A stretch of DNA of 64,000 bases. Source: Rhypophila decipiens (lineage: Eukaryota; Ascomycota; Sordariomycetes; Sordariales; Naviculisporaceae). A program made the position numbers and the translations under genes. The stretch covers positions 248,001 to 312,000 of the forward strand of contig MU858056.1 of the NCBI GenBank assembly GCA_033297075.1, given 5' to 3'. Positions within the stretch are counted from its first letter, which is position 1. Each line of letters starts with the position of its first letter. Below the pieces are notes generated by a model that worked only from the letters and a program-made list of their open reading frames with translations, ran no database searches and had not been told where the DNA came from. Positions 57,189 to 64,000 of the stretch are shown in pieces.

Positions 57189-58977
57189 ATGACCGCTAGC
57201 CAAGAGAATGCGCCAGCTTCCATTGCCGCTGTCGCAAAGCCGCCCAAGCTGCATGGTCGCGCATTTTACGAGAGTATTGGCTGCCCCAAGTCGATTGTTG
57301 CGCCTATGGTTGATCAGTCGGAATTTGTAAGTAGGAATGCGGAAGGAAGTTCATTGCCTAATCTCTCGTTGCTAATACTTGACTTTCCCCCCCTAGATCT
57401 GGCGCATGCTCTCGCGCTCTTTCCTACCCGAAGAACGGCGATCAAGCCTTCTGGCTTACACACCCATGTTCCACGCCCGCCTGTTTGTCGAGTCCCAGAA
57501 ATACCGCGAGACGCATTTCCAGGCCATGAGAGGTGACAAGCCATGGCTTGACGGAAATCCAGCAATCGACCGTCCCCTTTTCGTCCAGTTCTGCGCCAAC
57601 GATCCCGCGCATCTACTGTCTGCCGCGAAACTCGTCGAGCCCTACTGTGATGCGGTCGATCTCAACCTGGGTTGTCCACAGGGCATTGCCAAAAAGGGAC
57701 ATTACGGGTCGTTCCTGCAAGAAGACCAGGAGCTGATTCACAATCTGATAAAGACTTTACATGAGGGTCTTTCGATCCCTGTGACGGCCAAGATTCGGAT
57801 TTTGGAAACGAGAGAGAAGACTCTGGCGTATGCCAAGAATGTCTTGAGTGCAGGCGCGAGTATACTCACTGTTCACGGACGGCGGCGCGAGCAAAAGGGA
57901 CATATCACTGGTCTAGCTGATTGGGATGTGATTCGGTATTTGCGGGAGAATCTGCCCGCCGAAACGGTGCTGTTTGCTAACGGAAATATCTTACAGCATG
58001 GGGATATAGAGAAGTGTCTTGCGGCTACTGGGGCAGATGGTATCATGAGTGCGGAGGGGAATCTCAGTAATCCGGGGATATTCGCTATTCCTCCCACTCC
58101 GGAAGAAGCAGGACCTGAGTTCTGGCGTGGAAAAGACGGCAAAGGAGGTTGGCGCGTGGATGCAGTCTTTAGGCGCTATCTCGACCTGATCCATCAGTAT
58201 GTCAAGGACGCAAAACCACCCCAGAGGAGACCGCTTTTTGTTCCCGGACACGATACAGCTTGGATGGACGGCCCTTTACCCTTCCCGGAACAACAGCAGA
58301 AGCGTGAAGAAGGACCAAAGAAGAAGAAAGTCAAGGTCGGCAGCGATGACAGGACTAATGCCCAGTCGCCGAATTACGTCGCTATGCAGCCCCATCTCTT
58401 CCATTTGCTCCGCCATTTCGTCACGGTACACACCGACGTCCGCGACGCACTGGCCAAATCTCGACTGGGCGACATCAGTCTCTACGAGAATATCCTCGAG
58501 ATGGTTGAGCGTAAAGTCGCAAAGGGTCTGATTGACTATGAAGCGACGCAGGGCGAGAGTATCGCGCCATATCTCGAAGCAACCGCTCATGTCAAGCACA
58601 GCAACGTCAAGGTAGAGGGGGAGGAGAAGCCAGACCCAATGGAAGAAGACATCGAGGACAAGGAGAGTTCGGTCCGGACCGTGAGGGAATGTAAACGGCC
58701 GTGGTGGGTTGTCCAGCCTATTGTTCGGCCGCTGCCCAAAGAGGCCCTGGCCAAGGGGGCGATCATGCTCAAGAAACAGAAACAAGACAAGACGAATGGT
58801 GCTGGTAACAATGCCACCAATGGTCATGCTCAGCCGCGGCAGAAAAACGGCCAGGAGAATGGGAATGGAGCAGGGAAAGCTAATGGTATAAGTACTGTGA
58901 CGGGGTCGATAATAGGAGATCCTCAGTCAGCAGAAGCAGCGTTGGGATCTCTTAAAAGGAAGGCTAGCGAGATCTAA
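57189..58977 (+). CDS. DUS1: tRNA-dihydrouridine synthase Dus1
   Basis: Two exons (57189..57326, 57397..58977) encode about 572 residues. The FMN-dependent enzyme reduces uridines 16 and 17 of the tRNA D-loop using NADPH. The TIM barrel opens CPKSIVAPMVDQSEFIWRML (join across the intron), with the catalytic Cys near 139 in DLNLGCPQGIAKKGHYGSFL. Further conserved elements are VTAKIRIL, LTVHGRRREQKGHITGLADW and LFANGNILQHGDIEKCLAATG followed by DGIMSAEGNL. The C-terminal helical domain is interrupted by basic and acidic low-complexity stretches (KREEGPKKKKVKVG), and the tail is Asn/Gly-rich. It is longer than yeast Dus1 (about 420) because of these. The start is the first ATG of the frame; see the finding on the leader. 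Confidence 0.95.
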
Positions 58978-59409
58978 TCCGAAAAAAGATAACGTTGTAG
59001 TTGAGTAAATGTACATATAAATAGACAGGACAAAAGTAACAACTCTAGAGGGAAGGGCAATGCATCATCACATTTATTGTCGACCTGAAATGAGATATTC
59101 GACAGTTCTGCATCATAATTTCATGTGCATTACCCCCAATTCATCCATTCACTAACCAACAAGGATTCCAGTGGGAGCTATCCATCCCACGGAGAGTATC
59201 TACAATCTTTTCTTCTCGTCACTGCTGGATAAATATTTTTTATATAAACACACCCTAGGTCAACCGGAGAACAATCCATCATGAACCGTAAGCCTTCGAG
59301 TATTCACACCCCCTTTCCATTCTGCCAAACAACACTAGAGATATCACTTGCCGAAAAGAACAACCCCAAAATACCATAACACGTATCTTTTCACACCCCT
59401 AATCAGAAA
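58978..59409. other. Convergent spacer between DUS1 and CWC22
   Basis: Presumed 3' regions of two converging genes. AT-rich; nothing else seen. Confidence 0.5.
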
Positions 59410-62214
59410 CTAATAAGCTGCCCTGCCTCTCTTCGGGGGTGGGGACCTCGATCTTCTCCTAGGAGGGGGCGAAGGACTCCTACCGCCCCTGGAAGAGCTG
59501 CTGTTCCTCCGACGCTTGGGAGGGGGGCTCGGGCTGGCCGAGTAAGAAGCTGCCCGTCGCCGTCTCGAAGAACTGGGATTAGGGAGAGGAGGGCTGGCTG
59601 ACAATGAACGGTTCCTAGCCGGCGGCGGCGGAGAGCGAGAGTAGGACCTACTACGGCTACGGCTCGGGGTCCGCGAGGCGACTGACCGGTTACGACGGTA
59701 GGCAGGTCGAGAACGAGACGGGGATCGAGAGCGGGAAATAGACCGGGACGGGGAGCGTGAGTAGCTTCGGCCTCGACCAGCGCCGCCGCGGGCTTGGTTG
59801 GTGCGGCGGGGCGGCGGGCTGATGGACCTCGATGGAGATCGTGAGCCACCCCCTCTCCTGGAGACTGGCGCCCGGCGGGACGATACAGATCGTGTGATAG
59901 ACCTGCGAGGAGAGACGGAGCGCGAGTAACTACGGCCCCGGCTGTAAGACCGATCTCGGTACGTTCGAACTGGACTGCGAGAAGGAGAACGTGAACGGCT
60001 GCTAAACGATCGATCTCTGATTCTTCGTGGTGGCGTTCGGGACAAGGACCTTCCACGGCCTTTTGCGTGGGCAGGGGATCGGGATCTGGAGCGAGAACGT
60101 GACGAGTATGACGACCCTGTGTAGGATGAGTAGCTGGATACCGAATCTGAATCTGACTCGGCCTTGGGAGGGGCTGGTAGAGCAGGTTTGGGCATATTTG
60201 CCAAGAATTCTCGCATTTCCTCGGTAAGATAACCCATCTTGATGCTGGTGAAATAGTTGATGGCAAAGCGTATGTGCTTCGGGTTGTCGTGGGGGAATAA
60301 GCCCTCTAGACTGGGTCTGAGCATATCGTCGGCGAGTCGAGCCTTCAGCTTGGCGATTCCCATGTTTTCTTGGAGATCTTCGAAAAGAATCTTGATGAAA
60401 ATTCTGCTCGCCGAAGTTGTCTCCTCCTCATTGAGGTGAATCGTCGAAAAGACATGCCAGCCGATCGATTGAGAGCTAAGCAGGTGGCCGAAAAAGCGGG
60501 CAATATTTCTCAGCTTCGCTGTCGGGTACCTGTGTATGGTTTCGTAATACTGGACAAAGGAAGCCTCGAATAGCTCGGTCCACATCCTATTAAGTCTCGC
60601 AAAACATTCCCCGAGCAGGCCGTGGAATTTGAGATAAACCTTCTCTGTCGCACATGTCTCGACGATCATAGATACCAACTCGGGCTCCTGTCCCGGTGCC
60701 AGATTTAACTTCATGAGCCTATGCGCGGCCTCCTGGGGGTCTGCGCTCGACTGCATCGACAGGTATATCGTTCGTCTCAGGTTGACAAGGTCGGCGTTGG
60801 TTTGGTCCTTGATTTCCAGCGCCTTTTGTTCCTCGTCCTCTTCCTCCTCCTCACTCTCTGAATCGTCGCCCTCGTCCTCGTCGTCGCTTCCCTCGCCCAG
60901 AATCTCAGCCTTCAGCTTGCTATACTCGGCTTCGTTCTCTAGATAATCCGGATCGAACTTGAAGATATTGAGGCCATCCTCAACATCCAAGTCGTCGTCT
61001 AGGCCAAGCTGATGTGTGATCTGATCGTCCTGCTCGACCAAGTCCAACTCCTCCTTGACGATTGGGTACCCCTTGTAGCCATCCTTTCTAATCTGAAAGA
61101 GCGTCTCGATCTGATACTGTGTCCGTTTATCAAGGTCTGCTTCACCATGAAGAATCGATCGGAACTGCTGGAAGACGGCATTTGCGATGGCGGGAGACAT
61201 TTCCTCGAGGAATAGCCCGACTTGTTTCATAAGCTCGACCGCCACCTCGACAGAATCATTCGTTGGGCGTTGAAGGAGAAGGAGGAGTAACTGGGCGGCA
61301 AGTACTTCGGAGACAACCTGTTGGTTGATGAGTGCGGCCATAAAAACAGTTGAAGATACCAATACCGGCTTGTCAGATCTTTTGAAAGCCTTCCTGAACC
61401 TGATGATCAACCGTTTGGCGAGCAGTTCTCCCACCATCGGAAGCTTGGTGTTCGTGACAGCGACGAGGGCTGCGTATACCGGGGTGAATGGCAACGAACT
61501 GTGTTGTGCCTTGAGTAAGGACTGGCACAGCAGCCCACGGCCTCGAATGAGATTTTCGGCAAACAGCTCCATAACGAGTTCCTTGATATTTCCGACGTTG
61601 ACCTTGTTCACAAGGCCGTTCAGAGCCTTCTTTAACGCGCTCCAGGCCAGTCTCTGATACTCCTTGCTGGACTTGTCGGTGATGGTCTCCTGGAGAAGAC
61701 GAAGGCGATGGGGCGGGATGTAGGCTCCGCCTGATCTTAGATTAGACAGCTTTTGAAATTCCGTTTTTGCGGCCGCGAGTTTCTCTTCCTCGGTCTTCTT
61801 TGGCTCGGCGGGAGCAGCCATTCTGTCTCTCTGCCCTGGTCGATATCGATCAGCCTCCTGGCGAGGATGTGAAGGAATTTCTTTGGTCCGCGGAGGAGAT
61901 TCGCGGCGTGGGGAGGGTGAATGAATTTCTCTAGTCGGCGGGGGAGATTCGCGGCGGGGGGAAGGGGAACGACTTTCTCTATTCGGCGGGGGATATTCGC
62001 GGCGGGGAGAGAGTGAAGGACTGCGCTTTAATGTCGGCTCAAGAGTGGGCGTCGCTTCATGACCATCGCGACGTGAATCTTCGGAAGCTGCTGGGCTTGG
62101 TTCGCGACGATCTCGTGCTGGTGATTCTTTTTCGCGAGCGGGAGTTGAAGGACTCCGACTCCTTGACCTAGGCGACCCGGCAGATTGGGGCGACTTTTGC
62201 TCTGGTGAAGCCAT
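59410..62214 (-). CDS. CWC22: Pre-mRNA-splicing factor Cwc22 with C-terminal RS domain
   Basis: A single exon of 934 codons. The N-terminal 120 residues are Ser/Arg/Pro-rich and include three 16-residue tandem units. YIPPHRLRLLQ leads into the MIF4G domain (about 170-370: LNGLVNKVNVGNIKELVMEL, RGRGLLCQSLLKAQHSSLPF), followed by acidic ESEEEEEDEEQ. The MA3 domain runs about 470-590 (TNADLVNLRRTIYLSMQSSA, GLLGECFARLNRMWTELFEA). From about residue 690 to the end is an RS domain (SYSRSVSPRRSITRSVSSRR). Cwc22 is a core spliceosome component, needed for step 1 and, in animals, for recruiting eIF4A3. Yeast Cwc22 lacks the long RS tail, so this form is more like the metazoan one. The gene diverges from DPM2 over 513 bases. 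Confidence 0.94.
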   Translation of the reverse strand: MASPEQKSPQSAGSPRSRSRSPSTPAREKESPARDRREPSPAASEDSRRDGHEATPTLEPTLKRSPSLSPRREYPPPNRESRSPSPRRESPPPTREIHSPSPRRESPPRTKEIPSHPRQEADRYRPGQRDRMAAPAEPKKTEEEKLAAAKTEFQKLSNLRSGGAYIPPHRLRLLQETITDKSSKEYQRLAWSALKKALNGLVNKVNVGNIKELVMELFAENLIRGRGLLCQSLLKAQHSSLPFTPVYAALVAVTNTKLPMVGELLAKRLIIRFRKAFKRSDKPVLVSSTVFMAALINQQVVSEVLAAQLLLLLLQRPTNDSVEVAVELMKQVGLFLEEMSPAIANAVFQQFRSILHGEADLDKRTQYQIETLFQIRKDGYKGYPIVKEELDLVEQDDQITHQLGLDDDLDVEDGLNIFKFDPDYLENEAEYSKLKAEILGEGSDDEDEGDDSESEEEEEDEEQKALEIKDQTNADLVNLRRTIYLSMQSSADPQEAAHRLMKLNLAPGQEPELVSMIVETCATEKVYLKFHGLLGECFARLNRMWTELFEASFVQYYETIHRYPTAKLRNIARFFGHLLSSQSIGWHVFSTIHLNEEETTSASRIFIKILFEDLQENMGIAKLKARLADDMLRPSLEGLFPHDNPKHIRFAINYFTSIKMGYLTEEMREFLANMPKPALPAPPKAESDSDSVSSYSSYTGSSYSSRSRSRSRSPAHAKGRGRSLSRTPPRRIRDRSFSSRSRSPSRSPVRTYRDRSYSRGRSYSRSVSPRRSITRSVSSRRAPVSRRGGGSRSPSRSISPPPRRTNQARGGAGRGRSYSRSPSRSISRSRSPSRSRPAYRRNRSVASRTPSRSRSRSYSRSPPPPARNRSLSASPPLPNPSSSRRRRAASYSASPSPPPKRRRNSSSSRGGRSPSPPPRRRSRSPPPKRGRAAY
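61861..62004 (-). repeat. CWC22: 48-bp coding tandem repeat (three units) in CWC22
   Basis: Three 16-residue units start RREYPPPNRESRSPSP, then RRESPPPTREIHSPSP and RRESPPRTKEIPSHPR. They are diverged at several positions and keep the frame. Confidence 0.8.
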
Positions 62215-62727
62215 GGTCGTTGCAATTGTGGGTATTCGCCGTTGGATGCCTGGGTGGTGTTGAGATCACGAACTTGATAATTTAGCATCTTGCCTGTCGC
62301 AGAAGCACCTTTACGCTAATGGAGTGGGTCCAGCCACCCTTGTCAGTCCCGCAAGGGACACCCAGCGCACTGGCCAGCCCGCGAAGCTTGGCGGTAAAAA
62401 AACGCGTTGAAACGCCCTTCCCGTATTGTACCGTACGGTGTATCATTACGTAGTACGTTGCGGGACCAAAAAGGGATTAAACATGGCGATATTTTGGCCA
62501 GCTGTTGTTGAACTAGTTGTGTCGCATCATATGCTCTCGCATCTGTGAATACTCAAACAACAAACGCCATTTTTTCTTCTCTTCCGTCTCTCCTTAATAT
62601 TGTTGTTATCTTTTTAAACTGTTTAAAGATTTCCACCGCGCATCTTAATCCAGGGCCTATCCACAAGCGACTGGACGAACCTTCAAACCCATCCATCCTC
62701 GAAATAACAAGATCCCCTAACTTGACC
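62215..62727. other. Shared divergent promoter of CWC22 and DPM2
   Basis: The 513-base spacer between two divergent start codons must hold both promoters and leaders. It contains the palindrome accgtacggt at 62430..62439. Confidence 0.5.
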
Positions 62728-63185
62728 ATGGTGAGTGGCATCTTTTCGAATCCCCAATCAATGGCGACCGATCTCTTTCACGAACCGAACCCGACTAACT
62801 AAAAAAACCGCAAATAGCTTGACAAAATCGTCGGCCTAGCCATGCTCGTGGCCGCCACCGTCGTCTTCCTCTACTACACCATCTGGACCTTGCTCATGGT
62901 GCGCAACCTGCCCTACCCGCCCATATAACTTCTCTCGAGAACCATACTAACAAAAGCCCAACCAAAAAAAAACAGCCCTTCGTAGACGCAGACCATCCCC
63001 TCCAGAATTTCTTTCCTCCACGCGTCTGGGCGATTCGCATCCCCGTCATCCTCGTCCTCCTCGGCTCAGCCGTGGTCGGATCCTTCCTCAGCGTGGTCAT
63101 GATTCGCAGCAACAGGAAGAAGGCGGCCAAGGCGGCCAAAGCAGCTGCTGCCGCCGCCGCCGAGGCGAACAAGAAGAAGGCTTGA
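62728..63185 (+). CDS. DPM2: Dolichol-phosphate mannose synthase regulatory subunit Dpm2
   Basis: Three exons: 62728..62730 (the ATG alone), 62818..62898, and 62976..63185, giving about 97 residues. The joined protein begins MLDKIVGLAMLVAATVVFLY and has two transmembrane helices. The family segment between them is WTLLMPFVDADHPLQNFFPP, then RVWAIRIPVILVLLGSAVVG. An Ala/Lys-rich cytosolic tail (KKAAKAAKAAAAAAAEANKK) follows. Dpm2 holds the catalytic subunit Dpm1 in the ER membrane. The complex makes the mannose donor for N-glycan, O-mannosyl and GPI synthesis. The first intron starts directly after the start codon (gtgagt), the second has donor gtgcgc. Both acceptors are clear, and every exon is in phase 0. 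Confidence 0.93.
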
Positions 63186-63896
63186 TCAGGCTGAAAACCA
63201 TACACAATACCCCTACAAGCGAAAGCGTCCAGGAGAAATGCCCGCGCATATTCAGTTATCCAGGTCCAAATATTGAGCGCTAATCCGGATGACATTTGGT
63301 CCGAGATTAGATCTAAAGCACCTTTGCTGCATGAATTGGGTCGGGAAGGATCGTTTGTTCGTCGTTCAAAGGACCTTTGTCAAACCGTCGGGGGTTGCGA
63401 GCTTATTCGCAAAGCTTCGCATTGGAGCATTTTGATATCCTCATTAATATGTACAACTGTCACCAACATGAAAGTCACTGTTCAGAGTCCTCTTGTTCTT
63501 ATGATACCAGACACAAAATGAACCAAAGATTTGGCCGCTGCGTGATTGTTTCCAATGGCTGGAAATTTCTTGCTATCTAGAGTGCCTCGCTCACTAGTCG
63601 ACGGTTTTCTTGGGTTTTCCGTTTCATCCCGTTACAATATAGAAGCGTTGCGTCTATACGACTATCTGAACAATAAAGCCCATTATGTAGGTTGCTGCCG
63701 CAGTCAACCAACCCTCCAGGGCAACCATATACCTACCATCCATTGATCCTGGTGACTAACGTAACCCAACAAGTGAGATTCTTGCAATAAATACAATAAC
63801 CAACTTGAAAAGCCAAGCATAACGCGGGCTCAGCTTCCAAACGCCAGAAACACCGAATAGCCCAACCCCAACCCGTCCTTAAAGAATGCTAATGCC
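63186..63896. other. Right intergenic region, no gene seen
   Basis: This holds the DPM2 3' region. No frame or RNA gene is recognised. Confidence 0.5.
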
Positions 63897-64000
63897 TCAA
63901 ACACGCTGATCAGCAAAATCGAGCACCTCACAGTCGTCCTCGAAGAATCCATCATCATCATGCTGTCCGGCCGAATGGGAACCGGCACCGCGTCTTCGTC
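63897..64000 (-). CDS. Possible C-terminal fragment of a gene running off the right edge
   Basis: On the minus strand a frame enters at the edge and ends in a stop at 63899..63897. Its last residues are acidic and aromatic (HDDDGFFEDDCEVLDFADQR), which looks like a protein tail. A second minus-strand frame stays open to about 63837 and ends in a hydrophobic stretch, so the correct frame cannot be fixed. No family is assigned. Confidence 0.3.
   Translation of the reverse strand, partial: RRRGAGSHSAGQHDDDGFFEDDCEVLDFADQRV

Noticed and set aside
1..64000. CRISPR array, prophage or bacterial operons
   Set aside because: Spliced eukaryotic genes dominate and no regularly spaced repeats were seen.

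Overview
This is a stretch of filamentous ascomycete nuclear DNA (Pezizomycotina, most likely a Sordariomycete; the species cannot be told from sequence alone). The evidence is short spliceosomal introns (about 50-120 nt, GTRNGT donors, CTRAC-type branch sites close to YAG acceptors), long CT-rich leaders, fungal-type gene products (Snf2, Rix1, Bni4, Ypp1, Zrt3, Cbp3, an OPT transporter), single genes rather than operons, and gene-free spacers up to 7.8 kb. Nineteen protein-coding genes can be supported, plus one possible fragment at the right edge. Sixteen of the exon structures were rebuilt by joining frames across GT-AG (in one case GC-AG) introns.

Left third (1-24.2 kb): a peroxisomal-type HSDL2-like short-chain dehydrogenase ending in AKL; the 25-residue ribosomal protein eL41; an SLC35F6-type membrane transporter; the WD40 protein WDR70; the SWI/SNF catalytic subunit Snf2 with QLQ, HSA, helicase, AT-hook and bromodomain; the mitochondrial nuclease Nuc1 on the minus strand; a His-rich Zrt3-type vacuolar zinc transporter; and an oligopeptide transporter with a dileucine-bearing acidic N-terminus.

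Middle (24.2-45.3 kb): a 4.4-kb gene-free spacer, then an intradiol (hydroxyquinol/catechol type) dioxygenase with a GC-AG intron, the complex III assembly factor Cbp3, dihydrofolate reductase, the TPR protein Ypp1 whose start codon is an exon by itself, the pre-60S factor Rix1, a WW-domain protein containing a 12-bp minisatellite, and a secreted, GPI-anchored GH16-like wall protein.

Right third (45.3-64 kb): a 7.8-kb spacer holding a tRNA-like Pol III A-box/B-box pair, then the septation scaffold Bni4 (with a 60-nt stop-free intron), the tRNA dihydrouridine synthase Dus1 (with an ATG-free, stop-free leader resembling a mitochondrial presequence), the spliceosome factor Cwc22 and, divergently, the small dolichol-phosphate-mannose synthase subunit Dpm2, whose ATG is again an exon alone.

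The content is mostly conserved housekeeping genes: transcription/chromatin, ribosome and tRNA maturation, splicing, glycosylation, mitochondrial assembly, metal and peptide transport. They do not form one pathway or an evident secondary-metabolite cluster. I did not find a convincing new multi-gene system. The most unusual signals are in gene architecture (isolated start codons, GC-AG intron, in-frame intron, possible non-AUG mitochondrial isoform) and in the two large spacers.
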